Assembly (NCBI RefSeq): GCF_039523235.1 | Contig: NZ_BAAAEX010000010.1 | Length of the DNA stretch: 64,000 bases | Source of the DNA: Castellaniella ginsengisoli | GTDB taxonomy: Bacteria > Pseudomonadota > Gammaproteobacteria > Burkholderiales > Burkholderiaceae_B | Strand: one strand, 5' to 3' | Shown: piece after piece, positions 25,721 through 34,223 of the stretch | How positions within the stretch are numbered: position 1 is the first letter of the stretch | Layout of the letters: each line of letters opens with the position of its first letter | Translations under genes and position numbers: made by a program | Notes under the pieces: model-generated | Seen by the model: the letters and a program-made list of their open reading frames with translations, nothing else | What the model was told of the DNA's origin: nothing | The model's database searches: none

Positions 25721-26665
25721 ATGCGCATTGCCTTTGCGGGAACGCCGGAATTCGCCCGGCAGGCGCTCGACGCCCTCATCGCGGCCGGGCATGAGGTCGC
25801 CTGCGTGCTGACCCAGCCGGACCGGCCCTCCGGACGCGGCATGAAACTGATGCCCAGCCCCGTCAAGCAGGCGGCGCTGGATGCCGGCATTCCCGTACTG
25901 CAGCCGCGCAGCCTGCGGCTGGACGGCAAATATCCCGATGACGCCTCAGCCGTCCGGACCGCATTGCAGGGCCTGGCGCCGGATGTCATGGTGGTGGCGG
26001 CCTATGGGTTGATCCTGCCCCAGTGGGTGCTGGATCTGCCCCGGCACGGCTGCCTGAACATCCATGCCAGCCTGCTGCCGCGCTGGCGTGGGGCGGCGCC
26101 CATCCAGCGGGCGATCGAGGCGGGCGATGCGGCCAGCGGCGTCACCATCATGCAGATGGATGCGGGGCTGGACACGGGCGCCATGCTGCATCGGGTGGAG
26201 CGGCCGCTGGCCGCCGACGAAACCGGCGCCAGCCTGCATGACGGTCTGGCCGTCGATGGCGCGCGCGCCATCGTGGACGTTCTGGCGCGGCTGGCGGCCG
26301 GAGAAGGGCCGGCGCCGGTGCCCCAGCCGGCGGCGGGCGTATGCTATGCCGACAAGCTCCTCAAGTCGGAATCGGCGCTGGATTTTTCCCGCCCGGCCGC
26401 CGAACTGGCGCGCCGGGTGCGGGCCTTCGACCCGTTTCCCGGAACCACGATGAGGCTGCCGGGGCTCGACCAGCCGGTGAAGGTCTGGGGGGCGCAGGCG
26501 CTGCCGGCCGACGCCGGCATGCCGGCGCCCGGCACGATCATGGCCATGGATCCGGACGGCATCGACGTGGCGACTGCGGATGGCGTGTTGCGCGTGACGC
26601 TGCTGCAGCGGCCCGGCGGGCGGCGCCAGCCAGTGGCCGAGTTCATGCGGGCGTATCGCGGGTAG
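25721..26665 (+). CDS. fmt: Methionyl-tRNA formyltransferase
   Basis: Formylates initiator Met-tRNA with 10-formyl-tetrahydrofolate. The 314-residue length is normal. It has MRIAFAGTPEFA at the start and the catalytic LNIHASLLPRWRGAAPIQRAI with the following QMDAGLDTG. The C-terminal OB-like domain covers about residues 210-314. It converges on the NtrX-like gene with a 30-base gap and no obvious terminator hairpin. Confidence 0.95.
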   Translation: MRIAFAGTPEFARQALDALIAAGHEVACVLTQPDRPSGRGMKLMPSPVKQAALDAGIPVLQPRSLRLDGKYPDDASAVRTALQGLAPDVMVVAAYGLILPQWVLDLPRHGCLNIHASLLPRWRGAAPIQRAIEAGDAASGVTIMQMDAGLDTGAMLHRVERPLAADETGASLHDGLAVDGARAIVDVLARLAAGEGPAPVPQPAAGVCYADKLLKSESALDFSRPAAELARRVRAFDPFPGTTMRLPGLDQPVKVWGAQALPADAGMPAPGTIMAMDPDGIDVATADGVLRVTLLQRPGGRRQPVAEFMRAYRG

Positions 26666-26695
26666 GCGTACCGCCGGGCGTGAGAAAGAGCCGGC

Positions 26696-27412
26696 TCAGG
26701 CGCTTGACGATTTCTTGCGGGAGGTGTCGATGCCGAGCTGTTTGAGCTTGCGGTACAGGTGGGTGCGTTCCAGGCCGGTGCGCTCGGACACCCGCGTCAT
26801 GCTGTGATTTTCATGCAGCAGGTGATATTCGAAATAGATGCGTTCGAATTCGTCGCGCGCCTCGCGCAGCGGCTGGTTGAGCGAGATCCGGCCGAGGTAT
26901 GAATCGTCGTGGGGCGGGGCGCTTGGCGCCGTGCCCATGGGCTGCGCAACGGCGGGGCCGCCCGCCAGCGGGGGGGGCTGGGTGAAGACCGGATCGGCGG
27001 CCAGGGCGGCCGGGCGCTCGGTGCGGCTGCGCATGGAAGCCGGGATCACCGGGCGCGCCAAGCCGGCGGCGACGGTCTTGAGCAGCTTCTGCAGGGTGAT
27101 GGGTTTTTCGAGAAAATCGACGGCGCCGATGCGGGTGGCCTCGACGGCGGTATCCACGGTGGCGTGGCCGCTCATCATGATGACGGGCATGTTCAGCAAG
27201 CCCTGGCCGGACCATTCCTTGAGCAGGCTGACGCCATCGGTGTCGGGCATCCAGATGTCCAGCAGCACCAGATCGGGTCGCTGGCGGAGACGGGATTCGC
27301 GGGCTTGCGCCGCATTCTCCGCGAGCTCGACCGTGTGGCCTTCATCGTAGAGAATCTCGGACAGCAGTTCGCGGATGCCTATTTCGTCGTCCACCACCAG
27401 AATTCTGGCCAT
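26696..27412 (-). CDS. NtrX-like response regulator lacking the AAA+ domain
   Basis: A 238-residue regulator partnered with NtrY. Residues 1-120 are a complete receiver: acidic pair D8/D9, phospho-acceptor D52, S81 and K103. Residues about 121-172 are a Pro/Ala-rich linker. Residues 173-238 hold the conserved NtrX/NtrC C-terminus (LNQPLREARDEFERIYFEYHL) and a Fis-type helix-turn-helix (205-228). Full NtrX proteins are about 450 residues, with a sigma-54-interacting AAA+ ATPase where the linker is. GAFTGA and Walker motifs are absent. It should bind DNA but cannot open sigma-54 complexes. It starts 18 bases after ntrY. Confidence 0.88.
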   Translation of the reverse strand: MARILVVDDEIGIRELLSEILYDEGHTVELAENAAQARESRLRQRPDLVLLDIWMPDTDGVSLLKEWSGQGLLNMPVIMMSGHATVDTAVEATRIGAVDFLEKPITLQKLLKTVAAGLARPVIPASMRSRTERPAALAADPVFTQPPPLAGGPAVAQPMGTAPSAPPHDDSYLGRISLNQPLREARDEFERIYFEYHLLHENHSMTRVSERTGLERTHLYRKLKQLGIDTSRKKSSSA

Positions 27413-27430
27413 ATCACCTCACTTTGTGTT

Positions 27431-29800
27431 CTACGTATTATCGTGTGCTTGCCTGGATGCGTCCAGCGGCGCCGGCTCTGTCGCGAGACGGGAGAACAGG
27501 ATGGAGATGCGCGCGCCCCCTTCGGTCCGGTTGGAGATATCCACCTGGGCGGCGTGTTCCTCGGCGATCTTCTTGACGATGGCAAGCCCGAGCCCGGTGC
27601 CGGTGGGTTTGGTCGTGACGTAGGGCTCGAAGACCCGGTGCAGGACCTCGGGCGCGAAGCCGGGGCCGTTGTCCGAGACGGTCAGGCGGACGCGGGCGGG
27701 CCCCGCATCGTCGTCCGGCCTGATCAGGCGTGTCTGTACGCGGATTTCCGCCGCGCCTGGCGCAGCATGCTGGCAGGCGGCGTCGCGGGCGTTGGCCAGC
27801 AGATTGTGGAACACTTGGCGCAACTGGGCCGGGTCCCCCTGAATCATCGGCAGGCCGGGCGCCAGCAGGGCATCGAAGCGGGCCGTCCCCGGCGCAGTCT
27901 GCGGCGCGGCGGGTTCGACGGGATCCCAGCCGTACAAGGACAGGACCTCGGCCAGCAGCGCGTTCAGATCGATGTCCTGCATTTGCGCCGGCGGCGTGCG
28001 GGCATATTCGCGGAAATCATCCACCATGCGTTTCAATGACGCGACCTGATTGACGATGGTCTGGGTGGATCGCTGCAGCATGGCGGCATCGTCCGGCGCC
28101 AGCCGGTCCGCCAGTTTCATGGCCAACCGCTCGGCCGACAACTGGATGGGCGTGAGCGGGTTCTTGATTTCGTGGGCGAGGCGGCGGGCGACTTCGCCCC
28201 AGGCGACCGTGCGGTTGGCGGAAATGACTTCGCTGATGTCGTCGAAAACGACCAGGTAGCCATCCTCGTGGCCGTCCATGAGCAGCCGGGTGCCCCGGGC
28301 CAGCAGGGTGACGACGTGCTTCTTGCGCTCGTTGTCCGGGGCCTCCTGGAGTTCTACCTCGAATTGCTGTTGCCAGTAGGGGCGTGTGGATTCCACGGCT
28401 TCGTGGGCGGAGAACGCCTGGCGGATCAGGGTGGCGACCGGCAGGGCGCCGTTGGCGGTTTCCAGCGGCCGGCCTTGGATCGTGCGCAGGTCGACGTGCA
28501 GGATGCTCTGGGCGCCCTGGTTGAACAGCGTCAGGCGGAAGGAACGGTCGAAGACCAGCACGCCCGAGGACAGGTTGCTGAGCACGGATTCCAGGTACAG
28601 ATTGCTCTGTTCCAGTTGGCGGCGATGGCGGTCGACCATCCGGCGGGCTTCGTCCAGTTGGCGCGTCATGGCGTTGAAAGAGCGCGTCAACTGGCCGACC
28701 TCGTCGCGCGCCGGCGGCTCGGGCAGGGGCCGGTAGTCGCCGACTCCGACGGCCTGGGTGCCCGAGGCCAGGCTCAGCAGGGGCCGCACCAGGCGCCTGG
28801 AGACCGCCAGGGCCACGACCACGGCGGCGAAGACGGCCAGGATCAGGGCCAGGGTCAGGGTAATGCCGTACAGCTTGCGTAGCCCCAGGCGCGACAGGGC
28901 CAGTTCCTGGTAATCGCGGAATCCCTGCTGGACTTGGCTGGCATTGCGGGCGATGCGCTCGGGCACGGCCTGGATCACCTGCAGCCAGCGCGAGTCGCTG
29001 CCCAGGCTCATGGGGTTGCCCAGCCGGTCCGAGGCGGCGGAGCCCAGCGGGATGATGACCCGCACGTGCAGGCCGTCGCTGGTCGGGCCGTCGCCGGAGG
29101 CCACGTCGGCTTCGGCCGCCGCATATCCCTGGGCGACCCGCAACTGATTCATGACGCTGCTGGGCGGCAGATCGGGCAGGAGCTGGCTGAAGGCCGAGGA
29201 GGAAAAGGCAACCAGGCGGCCGGTGCCGGTGAAGACCAGGGCCTCGTCGATTTCATTGGCGGCGCGCAGCGAGGTGATCAGCAAGGCGATTTCCGCATCG
29301 CTGGCGGAATTCAGCCGCAGGGCCATGTTGTGCGCCCGGTTGCTGAGTTCGGTGATCTGGGTGTCCAGGGCGGCGCGGCCCAGGTTCAAGCCCGATTCCA
29401 GCGCGGTGTCCACCCGCACGTTGAACCAGGATTCGATCGACCGGGACATGAACTGCACCGAGAGCACATAGATGAGTACGCCGGGCAGGATGCCGATCAG
29501 CGTGAAGTACAGCGTGAAGCGGGCTGTCAGCCGGGCGCCGAACTGGCGCCGCCGGATCTGGCGCAGCAGCCGGATCGCGAGCATGGCCACCCAGGACATC
29601 AAGGCGATGGCCAGCACGCCGTTGAGCAGCAGCAGCACGTCGTACTGCTGGGCGTAGCGCGAGGCGTTGCCGGTGGACCAGACCAGCAGGCCCAGCAGCG
29701 CGATGGCGCTGACGGCCGCGACCCCGAGCGCCGAGCGCAGCGCCCAGCGGATCAGCCGCGGGGCGTTGCGGCGGAAATCGAAAAAGTGAATTCTTTCCAT
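27431..29800 (-). CDS. ntrY: NtrY-like membrane sensor histidine kinase
   Basis: Sensor kinase of 789 residues. N-terminal membrane helices flank an extracytoplasmic region (about residues 110-310). A HAMP segment follows (LVRPLLSLASGTQAVGVGD), then a PAS domain, then the dimerisation/phospho-acceptor domain with H543 in RLAHEIKNPLTPIQ. The ATPase motifs NLLANARDA, VSDNGPGF and GTGLGLAIVKK complete a canonical kinase. Its gene overlaps the upstream DUF4390 gene by 49 bases and is followed by the shortened NtrX. The kinase is intact although its partner is reduced. In other bacteria NtrYX acts in nitrogen, redox or envelope responses. Confidence 0.92.
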   Translation of the reverse strand: MERIHFFDFRRNAPRLIRWALRSALGVAAVSAIALLGLLVWSTGNASRYAQQYDVLLLLNGVLAIALMSWVAMLAIRLLRQIRRRQFGARLTARFTLYFTLIGILPGVLIYVLSVQFMSRSIESWFNVRVDTALESGLNLGRAALDTQITELSNRAHNMALRLNSASDAEIALLITSLRAANEIDEALVFTGTGRLVAFSSSAFSQLLPDLPPSSVMNQLRVAQGYAAAEADVASGDGPTSDGLHVRVIIPLGSAASDRLGNPMSLGSDSRWLQVIQAVPERIARNASQVQQGFRDYQELALSRLGLRKLYGITLTLALILAVFAAVVVALAVSRRLVRPLLSLASGTQAVGVGDYRPLPEPPARDEVGQLTRSFNAMTRQLDEARRMVDRHRRQLEQSNLYLESVLSNLSSGVLVFDRSFRLTLFNQGAQSILHVDLRTIQGRPLETANGALPVATLIRQAFSAHEAVESTRPYWQQQFEVELQEAPDNERKKHVVTLLARGTRLLMDGHEDGYLVVFDDISEVISANRTVAWGEVARRLAHEIKNPLTPIQLSAERLAMKLADRLAPDDAAMLQRSTQTIVNQVASLKRMVDDFREYARTPPAQMQDIDLNALLAEVLSLYGWDPVEPAAPQTAPGTARFDALLAPGLPMIQGDPAQLRQVFHNLLANARDAACQHAAPGAAEIRVQTRLIRPDDDAGPARVRLTVSDNGPGFAPEVLHRVFEPYVTTKPTGTGLGLAIVKKIAEEHAAQVDISNRTEGGARISILFSRLATEPAPLDASRQAHDNT

Positions 29801-30321
29801 GGGGTCGTCAAGGACCAGGCTCCGCTATTGAGGGCGTCGACCTGGAAGGGGCGGGCCAGGCGCGATGTATCCAGCCGCAGCCGCAGCCGCCCTTGGTACG
29901 TCTGGTCCGGCGTGAAGCGGCCGGCGTCTCCGAGCGGCCAGTTGCGGATGTGGCGCACCAGGTCGAGCGCTTCGTCCAGGGTCGTGGCCGGCAAGGACAG
30001 GTCGCCGGTGCCGACGCGCCATTGGCGCGTCAGGGCGTTGTACTGGATGCGCCAGGTCTGGCTGACCGACAGGATCGTCTCGTCGAACCACCACCAGCGC
30101 GGATGCTGGATGCTGAGGTCCGCCGTGAAGTACAGCGGCACGCCCTTGCGGGCGGCCTCGTGCAGTTCGCCGCTCAGGGTGAAGTCGATGTCGGCGTCCA
30201 GCAGGAGTTCGCCCTGGCGCAGCACCGGTTCGATGCGCGTGACCCGGCCCTCGTCGGCCCGGGCGGCCGGGGCGGCCAGAAACAGAAGACTGAGGGCCAG
30301 GAAGATCAGGAAGCGTGGCAT
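29752..30321 (-). CDS. DUF4390 family secreted protein
   Basis: A 189-residue protein of unknown function with a clear signal peptide (MPRFLIFLALSLLFLAAPAARA) from the ATG at 30321. The mature part is rich in beta-strand patterns (GELLLDADIDFTLSGEL, VPLYFTADLSI, RLRLRLDTSRLARPFQVDAL). It has the conserved WWWFDETI and WPLGDA segments. In Burkholderiales it sits between rsmB and ntrY, as here. The 3' end overlaps ntrY by 49 bases, implying coupling. It might give the extracytoplasmic input to NtrY, which is inference from context only. Confidence 0.85.
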   Translation of the reverse strand: MPRFLIFLALSLLFLAAPAARADEGRVTRIEPVLRQGELLLDADIDFTLSGELHEAARKGVPLYFTADLSIQHPRWWWFDETILSVSQTWRIQYNALTRQWRVGTGDLSLPATTLDEALDLVRHIRNWPLGDAGRFTPDQTYQGRLRLRLDTSRLARPFQVDALNSGAWSLTTPWKEFTFSISAATPRG

Positions 30322-30424
30322 GCGCTGGGGGTGGAGCGGAAAATCACGGACAGTCGCAGTATTGTTGAGCCTGCGCCAAAGCGCAAGCCGCGGCGGCTTA
30401 GCGTTCCCGCTCAGCCCGGCGCCG

Positions 30425-31747
30425 TCATGCCGGCTTGCGCAGCAGCGCGTAGAAGAAACCGTCGCCGTCGTCGGGGCCGCCGGGCAGGATGTGGCCGGGG
30501 GCCGGCAGCCGCTGCGCCTCGGGGTGGCGGCCCAGGAAGGCCCGGACTTGCTGCTCGCCTTCCTGGGGGAAGATCGAGCAGGTGGCATACAGCAGATGGC
30601 CGCCGGGCGCCAGCAGCGGCCACAGCGCATCGGCAATGCGGGCCTGGAGGGCCGCCGTACGGGCAAGGTCGTCGGCGCGGCGCAGCCAGCGGATATCGGG
30701 ATGGCGGCGCACCACGCCCGAGGCGGTGCAGGGCACGTCGGCCAGGATGGCGTCGTAGGGCTGCCCATCCCACCAGTCGTCGGGCCGGGCCGCGTCGGCG
30801 CAGCGCAGGACGACCTCGGGCGAGTCCAGGCCCAGCCGCCGCAGCGTGTCGCCCACGCGCGCCAGCCTGCCCTCGTCGCTGTCCAGCGCCGTCAGGCGCA
30901 GCGCGTGGCGTTCGAGCAGATGGGCCGTCTTGCCCCCCGGGGCGGCGCAGGCGTCCAGGACGCGCTGGCCGTCTTGCAACGGCAGCAGTCGCGCGGCCCG
31001 TTGGGCCGAGGGGTCCTGCACCGACCACCAGCCTTCGGCGTAGCCGGGGATGCCGGTCACGGGGCGGGGGGTGTCCAGGACCAGCCCATCCTCGCCCACG
31101 GCGCGCGCGGCCAGCCCGGCCTCGTCCAGGCGTGCGCGCAGCGCATCGCGGGTGATGCGCCGGATGTTGGCGCGCAGCGCCATCGGCGGCGGGCGGTCGG
31201 CGGCTTCGAGAATCGTGCGCCAGTCGTCCGGCCAGGCGTCGCGCACGGTATCGATCCACCAGGCGGGATGATTCCAGGCCGCTTCGGGCTGGCTGGCCAG
31301 CGCCGCCAGCAGCGTTGCGCGTTCGCGCGCATAGCGGCGCAGCACGGCGTTGATGAGGCCTTTGGCCGGCCGGGTGCGGCGGTCGGCGGCAGCCGCCTCG
31401 ACCAATTGATGGACCAGGGTATGTTCGTGATAGATCGGCGTGCCGGGAGGCTGCCCGGTGCCCTCGGCCTGGCGCATGCCGGCTTCCAGCAGGCTCAGGC
31501 CCAGCAGGATCAGGGCCTCGGCCAGGCGTTCCGGCGGCCGGCGCGGCACCAGCCGTTCGCGCACGGCCCGCGCATGGCCCAGCCGGCGCATGGCATGGAA
31601 GGACAGCGCCTGTGCGGCGGGGCGCAGCGCGGCAGGCGTCGCTCCCAGCGCTTCCGACAGAGATTGGCCGCCCAGAACCGCCCGGATGGCGCGGGCGGCG
31701 GCCAGCAGTTGATCGGACAGGACGGCGGGTTGTGGCGATTCCGGCAC
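30425..31747 (-). CDS. rsmB: 16S rRNA (cytosine(967)-C5)-methyltransferase
   Basis: RsmB/Sun enzyme of 440 residues. The N-terminal NusB-like RNA-binding domain covers about residues 1-150, with LINAVLRRYAR at its end. The methyltransferase domain has the SAM motif LDACAAPGGKTAHLLE and the catalytic DVPCTASGVVRRHPDI. It is the first gene of rsmB-DUF4390-ntrY-ntrX. Gene spacing to DUF4390 is about 100 bases. It is divergent from rimO. Confidence 0.94.
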   Translation of the reverse strand: MPESPQPAVLSDQLLAAARAIRAVLGGQSLSEALGATPAALRPAAQALSFHAMRRLGHARAVRERLVPRRPPERLAEALILLGLSLLEAGMRQAEGTGQPPGTPIYHEHTLVHQLVEAAAADRRTRPAKGLINAVLRRYARERATLLAALASQPEAAWNHPAWWIDTVRDAWPDDWRTILEAADRPPPMALRANIRRITRDALRARLDEAGLAARAVGEDGLVLDTPRPVTGIPGYAEGWWSVQDPSAQRAARLLPLQDGQRVLDACAAPGGKTAHLLERHALRLTALDSDEGRLARVGDTLRRLGLDSPEVVLRCADAARPDDWWDGQPYDAILADVPCTASGVVRRHPDIRWLRRADDLARTAALQARIADALWPLLAPGGHLLYATCSIFPQEGEQQVRAFLGRHPEAQRLPAPGHILPGGPDDGDGFFYALLRKPA

Positions 31748-31791
31748 GGAAGGCGTGTTGAATGGGGGGTTGCAAGACAGATTCGGGGGAC

Positions 31792-31811
31792 TTTAGCACC
31801 GATTGGCTAAA
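31792..31811. promoter_or_regulatory. Inverted repeat in the rsmB/rimO divergent promoter region
   Basis: TTTAGC and GCTAAA are separated by eight bases. The right arm overlaps TAAAAT (31808-31813), a plausible -10 hexamer for rimO, 36 bases before its ATG. A repressor or shared activator could bind here. No -35 element close to consensus is visible. Confidence 0.35.
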
Positions 31812-31849
31812 ATTGAAGGTTTCCCCCGCCGCTTTCCGCCGAGTACTCC

Positions 31850-33172
31850 ATGAGCCAATCTCCCCGCGTCGGTTTCGTCAGCCTGGGCTGTCCCAAGGCC
31901 CTGGTCGATTCCGAACGTATCCTGACCCAACTGCGCACCGACGGCTACACCATCAGCCCCGATTATGAGGGGGCCGACGTCGTCGTGGTGAACACCTGCG
32001 GCTTCATCGACAGCGCCAAGGCCGAATCACTGGACGCCATCGGCGAGGCCATCGTGGAAAACGGCAAGGTGATCGTCACCGGGTGCCTGGGCGTGGAGGC
32101 CGACATGATCCGCTCCGTGCACCCGGCGGTGCTGGCCGTCACCGGCCCGCAGCAGTACGAGCAGGTGGTGCGGGCCGTGCACGAAGCCGCTCCGCACGAA
32201 CGCCCGCACGATCCGTACCTCGACCTGGTGCCGCCCCAGGGCATCCGCCTGACGCCGCGCCACTACGCCTACCTGAAGATCTCCGAGGGCTGCAACCACA
32301 ACTGCAGCTTCTGCATCATCCCGTCCATGCGCGGGCGCCTGGTCAGCCGCCCGATCGGCGACGTGCTGGGCGAGGCGCGCCGCCTGGTGGAGGCCGGCGT
32401 GAAAGAGCTGCTGGTGATCTCCCAGGACACCAGCGCCTACGGGGTGGACGTCAAGTACCGCACCGGCTTCTGGGACGGGCGCCCGGTCAAGACCCAATTG
32501 ACCGCGCTGGCGCGCGCCCTGGGCGAGTTCGGCGTCTGGGTGCGCATGCACTATGTCTACCCCTACCCGCACGTCGACGAGCTGATCCCCCTGATGGCCG
32601 AAGGCCGCATCCTGCCGTACCTGGACATCCCCTTCCAGCATGCCAGCCCGCGCATCCTGAAGGCCATGAAGCGTCCGGCCTTCGAGGATCGCACCCTGGC
32701 CCGCATCCGCCAATGGCGCGAGGCCTGTCCGGATCTGACGCTGCGCTCTACTTTCATCGTCGGCTTTCCGGGCGAGACGGAAGAAGATTTCCAGTATCTG
32801 CTCGACTGGATGACCGAGGCCCAGCTCGACCGCGTCGGCTGCTTCCAGTATTCGCCGGTCGAAGGCGCGCGCGCCAATGAACTGGCCGATCCCGTGCCCG
32901 ACGAAGTCAAGGCCGAACGCTGGGAGCGCTTCATGGCGCACCAGCAGGCGATCTCGACGCAGCGGTTGGCGGCGAAGATCGGCCGCACCCTGACGGTGCT
33001 GGTGGACGAGGTCGATGCGGACGGCGGCGCCACCGCGCGATCCATGGCGGATGCCCCCGAAATCGACGGCAGCGTGCTGCTGCGCGATGCCGCCGGCCGC
33101 GCGCCGGGCGACCTGATCCAGGTGCGCATCGAGGACGCGGACGAATACGATCTGTACGGCGTGCCGGTCTAG
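31850..33172 (+). CDS. rimO: Ribosomal protein S12 methylthiotransferase RimO
   Basis: Radical-SAM enzyme that methylthiolates Asp of ribosomal protein S12. The 440-residue product has the N-terminal UPF0004 cluster domain (GFVSLGCPKALVDSE), the radical-SAM cysteines C148, C152 and C155 in CNHNCSFC, and a C-terminal TRAM domain. The SLGCPKA and PSMRGRLVSRP motifs separate RimO from MiaB. The gene stands alone, with the BioC-like gene converging on it. Confidence 0.95.
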   Translation: MSQSPRVGFVSLGCPKALVDSERILTQLRTDGYTISPDYEGADVVVVNTCGFIDSAKAESLDAIGEAIVENGKVIVTGCLGVEADMIRSVHPAVLAVTGPQQYEQVVRAVHEAAPHERPHDPYLDLVPPQGIRLTPRHYAYLKISEGCNHNCSFCIIPSMRGRLVSRPIGDVLGEARRLVEAGVKELLVISQDTSAYGVDVKYRTGFWDGRPVKTQLTALARALGEFGVWVRMHYVYPYPHVDELIPLMAEGRILPYLDIPFQHASPRILKAMKRPAFEDRTLARIRQWREACPDLTLRSTFIVGFPGETEEDFQYLLDWMTEAQLDRVGCFQYSPVEGARANELADPVPDEVKAERWERFMAHQQAISTQRLAAKIGRTLTVLVDEVDADGGATARSMADAPEIDGSVLLRDAAGRAPGDLIQVRIEDADEYDLYGVPV

Positions 33173-33192
33173 GGCGCCGCGCGCACCCTCTT

Positions 33193-34149
33193 TCAGGCTT
33201 CTCCGTCGGGTTTGCGCGGCACCACGCGCGGAGGCGGTTTCCCGGCTTCCAGCGGCTGGGCGCGCTTGAAGGTGGCCACGGGCAGGTCGCCGAACACGCC
33301 GCGCCGCGCCGCGACGCGCCAGGCGTGGCCGTAGGCGACTTCCAGGCTCAGGTGGATCGTGCCGTCGGCGTGGCGGCGGCGCTCCAGGGCGCGAACCAGG
33401 CGTTCGCGCCAGGCGCGCCCCGGCAGGCCGCGGCGGCGTTCGGGGTGGGGATTGCCGCCCAGCGCGCGCACGTCTTCCAGCAGCTTGTCGGCGGTCTTGT
33501 AGGTCAGGGTGATGATTTCCTGGTCCATGACCGGGTCGGCGAAGCCGACCTGCAGCATCAGATCGCCGAAATCGTGCATGTCCACGAATTCCATGGGCCG
33601 CGTGTCCAGATCGGCCTCTGCCAGGGCATCGCGCAGTTCGCGGAAAGTGCCGGGCCCCAGGCTGGAATACATCGCCAGGGCGTCGTTGCGCAGGATGCGG
33701 CGCCATTCCTGCAGCACCATGTGAGGTTCCGGGTGCCAGTGCAGGGCTAGGTTCGACCAGACCAGATCCAGGCTTTCGTCCGGCAGGCCGGTTTCGGCCA
33801 GATCGGCCTGCCGGAAATCGGCGGCCGGCGTGGGTTTGTTGCGCAGCCGGTGCCAGAAGCCAGGCTTGGCCGCGTAGCGTTCGCGCGCCGCGTCCAGCAA
33901 CGCGCTGCAGGCGTCCAGGCCGATGTAGCGCTGGTCGGGATAGCGGGCCCGCAGAGGGTCCAGCGCGTGGGCGGCGCCGCAGCCTGCGTCCAGGATGTCG
34001 TGCGGCGCGATGCGGATGTAGCTCAGGCGGCGCAGCATGCGTTGGGCGATTTCCCCGTACAGGAATTGGGGGGCGTCCAGGGGCGCGCGCCGGGCGAATT
34101 GGCGCGTGACGGCTTGGGAGTCGATGGGGAGGCGGGGAAGCTGTGGCAT
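33193..34149 (-). CDS. BioC-like SAM-dependent methyltransferase
   Basis: 318-residue class I methyltransferase with the SAM loop DILDAGCGAAHAL and the NLALHWHPEP region of the malonyl-ACP O-methyltransferase (BioC) family that starts biotin synthesis. At 318 residues it is longer than E. coli BioC (251); the extra C-terminal part includes ERRRGLPGRAWRERLVRALE and a basic tail. No other bio genes are adjacent. A NDUFAF5-like methyltransferase is an alternative. It is divergent from comF. Confidence 0.78.
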   Translation of the reverse strand: MPQLPRLPIDSQAVTRQFARRAPLDAPQFLYGEIAQRMLRRLSYIRIAPHDILDAGCGAAHALDPLRARYPDQRYIGLDACSALLDAARERYAAKPGFWHRLRNKPTPAADFRQADLAETGLPDESLDLVWSNLALHWHPEPHMVLQEWRRILRNDALAMYSSLGPGTFRELRDALAEADLDTRPMEFVDMHDFGDLMLQVGFADPVMDQEIITLTYKTADKLLEDVRALGGNPHPERRRGLPGRAWRERLVRALERRRHADGTIHLSLEVAYGHAWRVAARRGVFGDLPVATFKRAQPLEAGKPPPRVVPRKPDGEA

Positions 34150-34223
34150 AAACGATCAAGGCCGGCTCCGGGCTGATCCGAAGCGTGCTGTGATGGAGTT
34201 TTCCTGCGGAAGGACACGCCATT

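Noticed and set aside
28934..31810. A 950-codon plus-strand open frame across ntrY, DUF4390 and rsmB
   Set aside because: Antisense to three well-supported genes and without any recognisable motif.
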